A stretch of 64,000 bases of DNA, taken from contig JANVCC010000077.1 of the NCBI GenBank assembly GCA_025345505.1, positions 5,502,045-5,566,044 of the forward strand, in the 5' to 3' direction. The notes below the pieces were generated by a model that searched no databases, had not been told where the DNA came from, and worked only from the letters and a program-made list of their open reading frames with translations. Positions 38,425-51,500 of this stretch are shown here, piece after piece. The DNA comes from Todiramphus chloris collaris (Eukaryota > Chordata > Aves > Coraciiformes > Alcedinidae). Position numbers and translations under genes: made by a program. Numbering within the stretch: position 1 is the first letter of the stretch; every line of letters begins with the position of its first letter.

Positions 38425-38530
38425 GTCCCATAAGCATCCTTGTATCTCTCCGTTGGACTCTCTCCACTAGATCCCTGTAGAGTCCAAAACTAGACACAGT
38501 ATTCCAGGTGTGATACCTCACTGCTGTGTG
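38022..38530 (-). mobile_element. CR1 LINE, 5'-truncated, minus strand
   Basis: The left end (GATCATAGGATGTTATGGGT then TTGGAAGGGATGTCTAGAGA) is the reverse-complemented CR1 3' terminus. The body continues through 'ctctctgggcagcctgttccagtgctccgtcaccctcacagtaaagaag' to a 5' truncation near 38530. It is one of the better preserved tails in the window. Confidence 0.93.
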
Positions 38531-41500
38531 TAAATCCAAATCTTAGACAGCCACAGCTCTCCATGCATGAGGACTGAGACAGAAAGCTCACTGGAAGTGT
38601 TCGAACTGCAGACTACACGCAATCCACCTCCAGAGGAATTGAGGCCATGCTCTTACCTGGAGTACCTGCTATATGAGATGAACATGGCTCAGTGGTCATC
38701 CAGCAGTCTCAGTATTTCTTACAAAATAGAAAGCTTTCAGGACTGTGGGGATGGAAAGCTTAAAACATACCCCAGGTGAGAAAAAGCCAAAAAATGCAAT
38801 GAAACCAAGTCACAGCTGATTCTAAAAAAGCTGCAGTTACAATTAAGTTTTTTTTCCCTCAGTGTGCTGCAATATATTTTTAAGGGGTTAGAACAAACTG
38901 ATTTAATAAAAAAAAAGCTGAATTCAAACTGAAAAAGCAATGCATGTTGAATTATGTGGTATACCTTGGGGTAACAGGAGGCACCAACATCATCATCTAC
39001 TTTTCGTGTGGTTTAAATCTAGCATTTTATAAGATCCCAACAGCTCATTAAACTCCTGCCTTGATTTGAATGAGGTTCAGCATACCTTAGAATGAGATAA
39101 AGGATAAAATAACCTTTTTTCTGCTGAACAGGTCCCTAGTTATCAATTTCAAAGGGAATTCTGACATAGTAGAGCTGATTGCTCCCAGGCAATGCTACTG
39201 CTGCTAGCCCACATAACCCAACTCAAGCGCATATTGACTTTTAGAGAAGCAAAAAGCACTATTCAGTGCTCTAGAATTCAGTTCATTTTCTTAGATTAAT
39301 TTGATAGTCATCTAAACAACTCATCCAGATTCTTCCCATAACCTATAAGAATAGACAAGCACCTCTAGAGAGAAATTTGTTCCATTCTGTGTCTTTCTGG
39401 AAGCATCACCTGACCTTCATTGACTATAGAAGGAGCCTAGAAACTTCACTTAAGCTCTATATCTAAATAAGATGTATTTCAACATTTGAAGATTCTTGAT
39501 ATTTGCATTAGTTGCACAATTTCTTTTAAATTATTATAACTACCAGTATGAAAATAAGTTGCTTGGTATACACAGACAGTATATATAAGAATGATTTCAT
39601 TCATATGACTAAGTTAGTGGGTGTATTACCAATAAATCTCCAAAGGGGGGGAGGGTGGGACGTGAGGGACAACAACCCACCTCTGAAAAGTGAAAGGTTA
39701 TCATACTCCAGTAATGATGCCTCCAAAGGCTGACACTAGATTGCTTCCCTACAGTTTCCTATTAGTGTGCTGCTAATGAAAAATTGCAAGTCCTTTCTTT
39801 TGTTGGGCATCTAATGAACCTGATCTGTTTCAGTCTGCAACCTATGGCTCTATATAATTTTATGCCACAGCAGTGAATGTCAAGTGCCACTCCCATCCCT
39901 CCCTGTGTTCCTAAAAACCTAGCCAACTCATCCTCTGGGAGAACGGAAAATGCTAACAACCAAAATTACAAATACTTCATTGTTTTATTACAATATGCTT
40001 ATTTACATAAATGCCCTCTATTCATCTTATTGTATCAGCCTGCCCAAAACAAAATTTGCATTTAAATAGTATCACTATAATTGACATCAAGTACCTGGAC
40101 TTATTTTCATACTCTTATTTCCACACATAAGAGGCAGGGAAAAGCTTTCTCTACTCAAGAGAACAAAAGATCAGTATGAAATAATAAGCAATTTCTCAGA
40201 TCTTATTTTTATTTTTTAAGTTTCCAGGGACCCTGCACTTTTTCTGACTTGAAAATACATGTTAGTTTAGAAAACAAAGCAGACAAAATCAGAATCAATC
40301 TAGTCAAGGGAAGACTGAACCAGCACGCGTGATCTTGTAATAAAGACGAGTTACTTTTGATAGCATCCCTTAGTAGAAGCATCACAGCCAAAATGCTACA
40401 AGTGGAGAGCTATGGCCAATGCTTTTTTGTTTAAATCAGGACAATGGTCATACCAGAAATCATACACTGGGAAGCAGAAACACAGGTCCAAGGTAGAAAG
40501 GATTTTTTATCAGAGACTAGAATTTCATCATGTCAGAACTGAGAAAGACTGTCACAGAAGAGTTACTGGAGTTTCTTTGAGCACCACTCTGCTGCAGAAA
40601 GGGGATGGAATTGCACTTCAGAGAGAAAATGCAAGAGAAGTGGTAGTCTTGTTCTCCTCTGAGGGACAGTGGCCACACAGAGACAAGCAGAACCAGCAAG
40701 GACTAAACTCCACCAGCTACAAGAACTGAAATAGGTTCACAGAACAGCTTTCTGCTTTCATGCAATTGAGAAAGAATACCCCTCTCTGAAGACCAGCTGA
40801 CAGTAGATTAGTAGCCCTACTACCTGAAAGCATCCTATGGACATACATTTTGCTAGAGGAAGGATACCAATTAGAAACTGCTTTGTCATCTCAAAAGTTA
40901 AGTCCAAAACAGAAGGAGCTAATGAAAGCTTCATTTCATGCAGCTCTGGAGTACAACACAAAACATTGCTTGGATGAAGAATAGGAGTACAGTAACAATT
41001 ATGGGATAATGATTATGTTTTTATTTGAGGTTGTTGTTGGCTTTTTCCCTGTGGCTCTCTTCTTCACTGCATTTCTCATCCGTAAAGCCACAGAAGCGTG
41101 TCATTGCTGCATGACAAAGCTTCCAAATGAAGCATTTAAATGAGATGAAGAATCATTAATTTCAAAAGAGGGCAAAAAAATATAGCAATATTCAAAGGAG
41201 AAAACCTTGAAGCAAAGAGTTATAGGAACACAGTATAACTGTTCCAGCTAAAACAGCATTTCTCAAAGTATAGACCAGAAAAACCCAAAATGTTCACAAA
41301 GGACATCCCTCTTCAGACAAAAGGATGGCACCTCACTTCCCTAAAGGATGAGACCAAGCACAGGCATTCAAATTATGGGCTGCAAGGCTTTCACAAGGAA
41401 GGGTAAAATACCAATTGCTAACACTGCAAGTCACAGCAGATTTTAAAGATTTCAAAAGTGTTTGGTATGGGGAGGGCAACCTCTGACAGCAGAGGATACA

Positions 41501-42446
41501 GAGCCTTACAAAGATGAACTGATGTACACATGACCTTTACAAAGCTCTCCTTTGTGTTAGCCTCGGTGTTGCATGAGCACAGGGACTGAGTAGGATTTAT
41601 TTGTTCAAATACTTTGTGGCTCAATAACAGAAAGAGGCTCTGTGACATTTAAATAAATTCAACTCACCCCTTGCAATATCAGTAGCATTTTTAGTGTTTG
41701 ATTTCTGAAGTTTCTTCTAATAATTAAGAAATTTTTTAATTTTTTTTTTTTTTTTAAGAAAGAAAAAAAGGAAGACAAAATTCACAACTAAATCCTAGGC
41801 AGAAAGAAAATTGTTTCAATACCATCTAAAACTAAAATACCTTGCAAACATATATTTATAAGTGAACAAGATTTGACAAAGATCAAGTTCAGACAAATAA
41901 AATACTTGCAAGGTTTAGTCCTCATACTAACGTTATCTAGACACTTTGCCAATCCCAGTAGCATCCTTCTGCCTCAGTGCAATGGGAGCTACTGTGAGGC
42001 AGGTCTCAGGCATGGCCACCTGTAATAGCCATTTAGGAGTTGCTACTTCGTCTGAGTTCATTGGAGTTGACTACTTTTCCATCTCAACATACCTGCTGTG
42101 ACAGAAACCTCATAAAAGGCATTATTTGTTCATCATTTCACCCTTGCCAGGGAAGTCAGCTGTACAGGTACTACACTGGAAGTTAATGACTTGCCAGGCC
42201 CCAGCCTATCTTTATCCAGAACAGTGTTGTTCCATTTATTGTTAGTCATTTACACAACAGAATAAGTCCTTTCTTCCCAAACCACAGACTTAGAATACTG
42301 AACAGCAAAGCAAGAATCCATTTCTGCATAAAGTTGTTGTCCAGCTCCTTATACATCTGGTCACAATCATTGTGGCATAAATGATTTCCCAAAGGAATAA
42401 TTATGACCGGTCAGACAACATCTTACCCACATAGACATTAAAAAGG
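38531..42446. other. Non-coding DNA, no transposon recognised
   Basis: Unique sequence with a T run near 41735-41754. No gene, RNA or interspersed repeat that I can support on either strand. Confidence 0.5.
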
Positions 42447-42563
42447 TTTTGTATGTTCTTTTGGGTTTTTTTTTTTTGGTTGAGTGTTTTTGGCGTGTGG
42501 CTTTTTGGTTGTTGTGGGTTTTTTTGCTTGGTTGGGTTTTTGTTGTTGTTGTTTGTTTTTTTT
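42447..42563. repeat. T/G-rich low-complexity tract
   Basis: About 117 bp of T runs broken by G, GG and GGG. It is the complement of the A/C-rich tracts elsewhere. Read on the minus strand it includes A(n)CCCACAACAACC, sharing the A(n)CCCACA core with the tracts at 25.4, 34.5 and 37.3 kb. Open frames across it are artefacts of composition. Confidence 0.85.
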
Positions 42564-45533
42564 AAATTCACTTCTAATGGGTTTTGCACCCCTGAAGAGA
42601 ACAGTAATCTGGGCACTAAGAAAAATTTTGAAAACAAAAGACTCTAAGAATGCAAACATTTAGTATTGCCTGAAGTGTTCTGCAGAATACATGTTTCTAT
42701 ACAAAAGCGTCCTTATGCTCTAAAATGGAGTTAGTAAAGATGTTTTCAGCTTCTTTCCAACTCCTCTGTAGACAGTTAAATGAATACACAATTAGTCACA
42801 AGCCTTTTCATCCAAATCAAGCCCACTATCAAGACTTCCACTGGTTTCAGTCTGCCACTATAAGGAAAAACCCCAAACATTCAAGCAGGCTATGTTTTAT
42901 TTCAAAAAGACACTGATTTTTAGAGGACACTACAGTAACCCAGACACAGGCCTCTGCTGCAGAATTTTCCTTGAAGCAGTGCTTTAAGTGTGCTTTGATC
43001 TAGAAGTTTGGTGCAGTTCTTCTCTGAAGCCCCAAGCTTATATTTCATGCTGTTTACCTCTAACTTAATTTAAGGTCTTAATCCTACAAGACGTTGTCCA
43101 TACCTGTGAAGAACATGTGGGATAAACACAGGTTTCCAGGACCAGACTCCAGTCTCTAAAGCACATCATCCACCACTGTATGAATCCCATGCCAGTCTCA
43201 AAACACTCTATATGTTGCCCCCAGATATTACAGCATTCATTCTCCAGAAGTGTACTGCTTGATCGCAGGATTACTTGGGTACTTGGCTTACCTACCAACC
43301 TTTCTAGATCCACATCTACTGTTGATTTTTGCATTGTTCCTCAAAGCTTCAGGAAAAAAGAGAGACCATCTAGGAAAAAAGCCTCTATTACAGAGGCTTT
43401 CCAATTCCATATGTAGGCCTTGGAAAGTGTGCACACAGGACAGGGAGAAGGAAATGCCTTCAGTCCAGAGCACTCTGAGTTACATGAATGATTTCCGATA
43501 ACCTCAGACATGCTCAAACTTCATCTGATCATGATCAAAGACATCGGAGTACTTATGTGTTAGCCTTATTTTCAGATTCTTGCCTCTTCAGTATCTGGCA
43601 TACAGATGTTAGCTCAAGAATTTGCAAAGGTGTGGTTTGTAGCATACCACACCAAAAAAAAAAAAAAAAAAAAAATGTTAAAAGCACTTTTCAATGCAAC
43701 TGGGCTAATGAAATCTCATCCCTTGTGAAGAAATAAAGTCCAAGATTCCAGGAACGGTAGTTAAGTCTCATTTAAATGCCATATGAAAAATATTAGTGGT
43801 AAAACACTAAAAATGAAATTTAAAGTCCGCTAGTGAAAGTGCCAATGTTTGCCACTTCTTCTGCATTTGTGCTGCTACCTATACCAAGGACTTGAGCCAA
43901 AACCAGTGCGTTAATTTCATATAATTTCAGTTCAAGAACAGCTTCAGTAAATGCTTCAGGTCTTTTATTTATATTCTAATTTATCAAGAACTGTATGTCT
44001 TAAAAGGTACCCAGTCATTTAAATTGATGCAGTTTCTACCAGAGTCAAAACGGCCACTTAGCACTGTCCATTGCCTACAAATCTCAGTCAGTCAAATGAC
44101 CTCCTAACAATTATGACAAAAAAATTAACACTGTCCTTTCCTTTGTTTGATTTGAGCTTTTACACATCTTTCACAAAGCCTTTGATCTTCCAGCTCAGCT
44201 ATTAATGGATACAGGAAAATAATCTGCCTTGTTTCACAGACTTATTGCAGGCCAATGTCCTTGTCAGTTCTGACAAATACAGCAGTGATTACTTTTTTCT
44301 ACCGAAAAATGGAATCCAGTTACAGGTTGAATTGTTGCGTTTCAAAGTCAATTCCCCATCCTCATACTAGTCCAGATGAAATGATCCACTAATACACTCA
44401 ACTATTTCATGTCACAGATAGCAGAGAGCTCAGTTCCCAGTGCTGTAAATGGGCATATCAAGAGCCTGCCTCACAGGGATCAAAAGTCAACACATATGTA
44501 TTTTAGAAAGTTTATAATTTTCACTTCCTCCAGTAAAGGAGTCAAGCTGTCTACAGACTGATGACTCTGTTCACTTGAAGACCTTTACATGACACCATTA
44601 CTTAATAGCTGCTTTTTAAAATTATTTTTAAATAAAACTTCATTAGTCTGTTCTCCATATAGATATCAAGCAATTAACTTCAGATTTGTCTTCATGATCC
44701 AGTTAAATGAAGTGACAGGTATTTGGGTCTGAGCACTCAGCTTTGTCATATCATGAATTAAAACTGTGTCACCATGAAACTCCACATGAACTGGAGTGTA
44801 GACATTGCATCAGGTCATCAACTTCCTGTGTCTCCTCCTTATTTGACATTTATCCAGTCAGGTCATCATAATGTAGACATAAACCTGATGGCCAATTCAT
44901 GCTTCAGTGACCCAGTTTTTCCCCTTGCATATCCTGCTCTGCATGCAAGGTGACTCCTTGCTCCTTTTCATGCTGGCTATGTCCCAAGAACTTTCAATCA
45001 AATGCGATTGAATATCTTTATCCTGAGGACAGTAGGACACTCTACTGCTAGCACTGGCTGGTTTGCTCATCTCTTCTATAAAGCACATCAGCATTAATGT
45101 TATGAAGAACTCACTCCAGTTCCAACTCATTAATGACACAGGAGTAAATAGCTTTTGACCTACTGAAGTGAGTCAGTTGAGGCACATCTGAATTTCATAG
45201 AGAAACACCTCATTCTAGTTGTATGACCCTATAGACATGAACTTTGAATATCCGTAACTGAGGATTAAACCATTAGCAGTATTTCATAGCACTTTAATTC
45301 ACTCCTTTTGTCAGACTCCCTCATTCTGCTTTTTTTTTTTTAATATCCTTAATGTCTAAAGGACATGCTTAGTTCCCAGAGAACAGCAGATTCTTAACGT
45401 TACTTGGTTCCATTAGCAAGTCATCTTATCCTTTCCCTTCACGTAGCATCTCATTTTTTTGTATTCTACCAGCTAATTTCTCAGTTCTTTTTTTACTCTC
45501 ACACTTTCTACTTGTCAACAAATCTGCTATCAC
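42564..45533. other. Non-coding DNA, nothing recognised
   Basis: Unique sequence. A pure A run of 22 lies at 43654-43675 after ACCACACC. No recognisable gene or transposon. Confidence 0.5.
43654..43675. repeat. Poly(A) microsatellite, 22 bases
   Basis: Twenty-two consecutive A residues preceded by CACACC. There is no retroposed gene body upstream that I can recognise, so it is annotated as a mononucleotide repeat and not as a tail. Confidence 0.9.
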
Positions 45534-45557
45534 TCCCCCCCACCCCCCCCACCCCCC
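45534..45557 (-). repeat. C-rich run, minus-strand G-quadruplex candidate
   Basis: Three C runs of 7, 8 and 6 bases are separated by single A residues. The minus strand therefore carries G runs of 6, 8 and 7 with one-base T loops, enough G for four or more GGG tracts. Short loops and long G runs are the arrangement known to favour stable quadruplexes. Confidence 0.7.
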
Positions 45558-48500
45558 ATTTTAGATTCACCAGGAAGTACCACATCCCTCCTCCAATATC
45601 CCAAGTCATCAAGAGTCGAAAAATACCTCACAGGAACCTGAAGGGCTTTTGACAACTTTGATGGTACCTGTGGATAAAAGCTCCAGTAAAGATGTTGAAA
45701 GACCTCAAAAAATATGGTATCTTGTGAGATACAGACTGGAGCTCTTCCAAATAGAAAATCTGCCAACAAACCTTATCCAGGACTTCACATCAAAGTCCAG
45801 ATCAACACATTTGGATCAGTTATTCATCACCTGCTATGGAGTTAGGGGATCAAGATTCTGGGGGATCTTCACCTCTACTGGGGCCTTTTGGATTAAGAGC
45901 TATGCCCACAACATATATATCCACAGCTTTGTGGGGAATGGTGAGGCTGGTCCCTGGATGCAGCATGCCCAGTGCTGTGCCAGGCTCAGCAGCAGAAGCC
46001 TTTTTTCCATAAAGCAGTAATAAAAGCTGAGAATCAGCCAAGGTTCCCCTTCACTGCACCTGTCCAGATATCTGAGAACTCCCCGACCCGTTTCCATGCA
46101 GAAATTACCTGACTTGCTTTAGTAGTCTGAGCCCAGAGATCCTCACTCAGAGCCCAGAAATCCCCCAGAAATTCTGATATCCAGACCTTATGTATTTGCC
46201 CCCCCAAACTGCAGGCTTTCTTGAAAAAGCTCAAGTCTTTCAGGTGACTTGACCTTCTACCTGGGAGACCAGAGATAACCAATATCCACTGGACTGTTGA
46301 GAAAACAAATTTTTGCAGCTCTGGAATAATGTAGTATTTTTTTATTTAGAAGGCAAGAATGTTGGCACATGTCCTCTAGAATATGTCTGAAGATAGCCTC
46401 TAGTTAATACTGTCTTCTTTTCTATACATGCTTTTATGGCTCCTTGCATTCTTCATAATACATTTCCAAAAATAATAGAAAAAAACCACTCAAAGCATAT
46501 TGATCTTTTCCAGCTCACTTTTCAAGTTTGGAGCACAGTTTATGTAACTCGCAATACTGGCATCAACTTATGCTTCAGAGCTGGAGTATATCCAGTTTGA
46601 AGCTTTTGAACAGCCCAGCTAAATTTATTTTTCTAGATTACTTGACTCAAGCAATCTCTTCTTTACACTAAAACAGTTAGAAAGTTTAACAACTAGAGCA
46701 CAATTGTTGTAGCTGTGCAATTCAAGTAAGAAAGCTTGAGCTCAAACCCAATAAACTTTTAGATTAGCAATCAGAATATTTGTAGTATATCAAGAGGATG
46801 AGTGACTGCCTCAGAAGGGACTTGTGTCATGGGAAGGTGTAAGTAAGTAGAGGGTATACCTATATTCTTCCTACACTAGAAAGGAAGCATGGTCCTAGCT
46901 GATATCTCTGTCGGTAGCTTATATGAGACATTTCCCACCACCACATTAATTCACAAGGGAATTACAAGACCTACTCCATCACCAATGGCTAATTGTGCCA
47001 GATCTCATATTACATGCAGTTGTACTACATCTGTCTATTCCAGAAACAGCATAAATCCTATTGAAGCAATTCTCAAAGCAAATGTTTTGCAAACACTTTT
47101 TTTCCCCCCAAACAAAACTATTTAATTTTTTTTAGGTATTATACAACACTGAGGTACTTGGAGGCATTTTTGTTCTCCTAAAGTGCAATTGTCTATACAT
47201 ACACACATAAAGAAAAAGGATCCCTGTCCTAGAGAACCACGCTACAGAAAGGAAAGTCTCTATTTACAGATAGGGAAGCTGCCATGTTGAAATTCGGTGA
47301 CTGACGGTATATCTGCAGTACAGCTGAAGCACATGATCCTTCACCAGTAAGCCAGCTCTGAACAGACATCATGAATGTGGAAGCACAGCATTCAACACAG
47401 GATGACTGACATGCTGCTGCTGCTGCCTTATCTATTAAATACTGGAATGAGGCAATTTAAGACCAGTTCAGGTCTGTTCTGGTTGTAACACCATGTTTGG
47501 CCCTGGGACCAGAGGCAGCCTTAATCAAGAACACCATGAGAAGCCACTAGCAGAGCACAGAATTCAATCAGCTCCCCTAGATTACAAGCCAGAAGCTTTT
47601 AACCCAATATGTTTCTTCATACTATTGTTCCAAACACAACCTTGGACACTAGGAATAGAGACAGGTCAGTCATTTTAGAACATTATTTGGATACTTTTCC
47701 TTTTGCTCTGTCATCGCTGCAAGACTCCATGAAGCACCCATTAGGCATCCTGAATTACTGCTTAATTATTTACCTTCATCAAAGCAAGCTGCTTACCTGA
47801 CCAGAGACAAGAGCTCCAGAAGTCACAAGAAGAGGTTCTTTTCTGACATTTAGGTGGAAATGTCAAGAACACTGACATCTAGAACACATACAGAAGTGAG
47901 CTGTGCTGGCAAACTCATTGGCAGCTTCACAGCCTTGGGGGGGTTTGCAGGATGAGGATGTAGAACCAATTTATCCAGTCTTTCCCTGATTTCTACTACA
48001 CATCTTCTATCTGCTGATATATACACCCATGTAGAAAGAGCCAAGCTTGAAGCTACAAGATCCTCTCAAACAGCTACCTGCAAGAAAGAGACTGCTCAGG
48101 TATTGCCCCCCTTTCTATTTAAAGAATCAGGCAGTGAAAGAATCTGCATGCAGTCCTTAACTCAGGCCTGCAGATGAAATCTCAGGCAAAGCTAAGACAA
48201 GAAGTGAAGTTCAGATAGACTTGGTACAACTGGCAGCCTGCAATGACAATTTTAGCCTTAGAATGACTGGAGGGGGCAGCAATACAGGACAGTGTGGCAT
48301 AACCCTACAAAGAACATTTAGGAGAATTGCACACTAGAACTGAGCTCTCCATCCCACACAAAGCCAAGTTTGTCCATACATCTTCTCTGTCCAGGTCTAC
48401 GTGGCAGAACTACATCCTTCAAGCAAGCCAGTGATGCCCACAAAGTAAGAGAGGCAGTAGTGCAGGTCAGACCACATATTTAGTCACTGTCTCATTGTAC

Positions 48501-51500
48501 CATTTGTTCCCTGCTTGTTCTCAGCAGCCTGATTCAGGCAGCTGTCAGCCCACTTACATGGACCTTTATTCAGTAAGATAGTAAAGCCCATGATTATCAC
48601 TATTTTAAAGACAAGTATAAAAAAAAGTGATGGCCTGCATCTGTAAGTAATATTAGACTTTCTTTTGGTTAACTTATCCTTGAAACGCATGTAACCCTGA
48701 TGCAATATCTGCACTGCTCCGTCAGGTTTCTCTACTCATTCTCAACATCAAATTCACCAAGAGGAGCAATTACTCTGCCCTCAGTAAAGCCTAATCCTTG
48801 AGCTCACACTGATCCTGACACTCCCAGCCTGAAGCACATGGTAATGACATTAGTCTCTGTCATTTCAGTTCCCTCCTGCCACTAACATCAGAGAAGAAAT
48901 TAGCTTTAGCAGAGTAGCCAGTACAACTCTTCAGTCAGGGAAAGTTTGGCATTACATTTTCCAATCTTTATTATTAGGGAACCCTATAACCTTAGAGAAG
49001 TAATTATTGATGGACCTGAATAAGTTTGCAAATCTACTATACCACATGTCACCTAGATAACTTATTTTCTCAGGGTCTGACTTGCATAGTCAATCAAAGA
49101 AACTAGGGCAGGGTGAGGGGTCTGGAGGGAAAAAGAGCCCTTTCTGCCTGCTACTTAAATTATGAATAATGGCAGAAAACAAGAGACATCCATTTTCTGG
49201 GTAGAATCCAATTCCCAGGGCCTGACTATCTCATTACCTCCCCCTTCCATAAGGTTCATACTGGCAGACTGCAGATTCATTGAATTTTTTTTTTATTTCT
49301 TATGAACCGTTTGCTTAAGTTTATATATTGAAATGAAGCAGAATTTGATGTTTGGCTACTAAAAGGTTTTTAAAATGCTTACTTCAAGCTTAATGATAAA
49401 TTTTCCCACAAAGACAATGACAAAGTTTAAATCTTTAAATCTTGCTTTAATTGTTCCATTTTGCAACTTTATTTTTTTAATACTGCCTCATCCCAGTACA
49501 TGATGGATATGGCAGTTCAAGAGATGTGCACTCTCCTGTATAATTCTGAGACATCAGAACCTATTATGTTATCTATTATTTGACATTTATACTGAGATAA
49601 AAGGAGACACTTCATCCCTTAGATTCCACTCTAACTTTTCTGTCTTTTATTTCAGCAGCTGATAATACTACCTACTGATGGATTCAACACTTCAACTTTT
49701 ACTGAGTCACTTCACTTTTCCTTGTTTCCCTGCTAAGGAGTTTTCTGCTCAAGACAAATGCAAGCCTATCCTTGCACGTGGACCCATTTTTAAGGGCTAA
49801 GAAAGAGAAGAAAATGGAGACAGGAGAGAAATGAGATGCTTGCAGAAGTCATCTCTAAGGAAATCCCTATGACTAATGCTTTATCTCCAATCCTACTGTG
49901 TGCTGTCCCAAGTGTCTCACTTAAACCATAACTAACAAGTAACAACAAAAATCCCAAACCGTAAGGCAAGGCCTGCATCAGTATTTATTCTGTGGTGCCA
50001 GGTGGCAAAGTTCACAGGCCCCCATGGCTATCGCTAAAACTCCAGAAGAAGCTGCAATTTCCCTTTCCAATTTATTTCTTGCCAGTCAAAGCCTTAGGCA
50101 TGTATTCAAATTTTGTACTCCAGATTTACATACAGACAAAATCCCACCAACTCCAGAGGCAGTTACTTCATTAGAAGCTGAGTAAAAACAGCCATGTCAG
50201 CAGTTGACAAATGATTAGTCCCTTGCCAGTTGGAAAAACTGCAGAGGGTTTTTGACTAAACCAAGTTATTTAATAAGACACGTAGAAGCAGGTCAGCTAA
50301 CTGGAAAAAAAGTGATTTTTATAGGAAAAAATCTAAGTCCTGATTCTGCCACTGAGACAGGGAATTTTCTTAATGGCAAAACATCAGCTAAGGGATCACA
50401 AGAGCCTGTTTCAAGTCCTGGGTGCATTTTCTTAACATAAGGGCCCCTCCAAATTATCATGGAGATTTTGTGAAAATGTATGCACATTTTCTCAGCTTGG
50501 CTCATGTCTTGGTGGGTCTGGAGGGAACTGGAAGATATACTCCAAGACACAACAGGAAACATTTCCAAGATAATGAAAAATAAAAAGGAAGAAGCGTGCA
50601 TCCTAGAAAGGTTTTTGTTTGCAGAATAAGTCACAAGATGTAATTCAGTTAACAATAACAAACAATAGCTGCATACCCAGACCATCCAGGTTAAACATTC
50701 CCTCTGAATTCTCACATGATCTTTTTTTCCCCTCGGTTCACAAGTCATAAATATTTCACTGCTTAGAAGAAATGACATTTGCTAAGGAATCATGCAAGCT
50801 CGTATAGAACACTAGTTGCTTCTCTCTGGAGGACACAAGAACTCCTGAAAGCCATAAGAAATGTTAGGAAAACAGGGTGCAGTTTCAAGTCTTCAGTTGT
50901 TGAAGTCTGCATCTGACTTTCCAACTCCTTTAATAAGAGAGGCACCAGAAGCTGGTCCAGTGAGCTCTGCTCTAATCTGGCCCATAGCAGGCACAGATTC
51001 AGTGCTTACAACACCATGATAGCACTAGGGAGACCGAAGTGATTTCTTTTCTCCAGCCTTTTGTTTACAGACTAGGGTAATAATACTCTCATTTTGCCAC
51101 AGGAAATAATAATAGCACATGCAAACATTGTACACCAATCTGACTTTGCTCTGGAAGAGGTAAGGTATAAATAGTTACAAAAATAGAGTTAGTGCACCTT
51201 ATGGCAAGTTTGTCGGGACCCCGGGCAGCCCCCTGGTGCCCAGAGCTCAGCTATGATTTTAGCATTCATGTTCATCATGAGATGGCTGGACACTCCCTGC
51301 TCTACCACCTCTCACTTTTTCTTGGTAGGCAGAAGAAAGGGGGAGTAAAACGATAATCTTTCTGGCACATAGTGCATATGCTGCAGTGAGATGGTACTCA
51401 AACCTGTCTGTAACTGCCAAAGGCAACTCTGGTCATGTTGAACTTGCCCCATAAATTCACCATTAAATGCTTACCTCGTTTTCAGGTGACCTAAGTGTAT

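Noticed and set aside
42438..42659. Lys/Asn/Gln/Pro-rich frames on the minus strand and Phe/Leu/Val-rich frames on the plus strand
   Set aside because: Same low-complexity artefact at the T/G-rich tract.
43630..43675. 22-base A run as the tail of a processed pseudogene
   Set aside because: No recognisable coding or RNA sequence upstream and no flanking duplication; kept as a simple repeat.
50293..50778. 161-codon minus-strand open frame, the longest outside CR1
   Set aside because: No recognisable domain, no splice context, and overlapping open frames on the other strand. Composition explains it; treated as chance.
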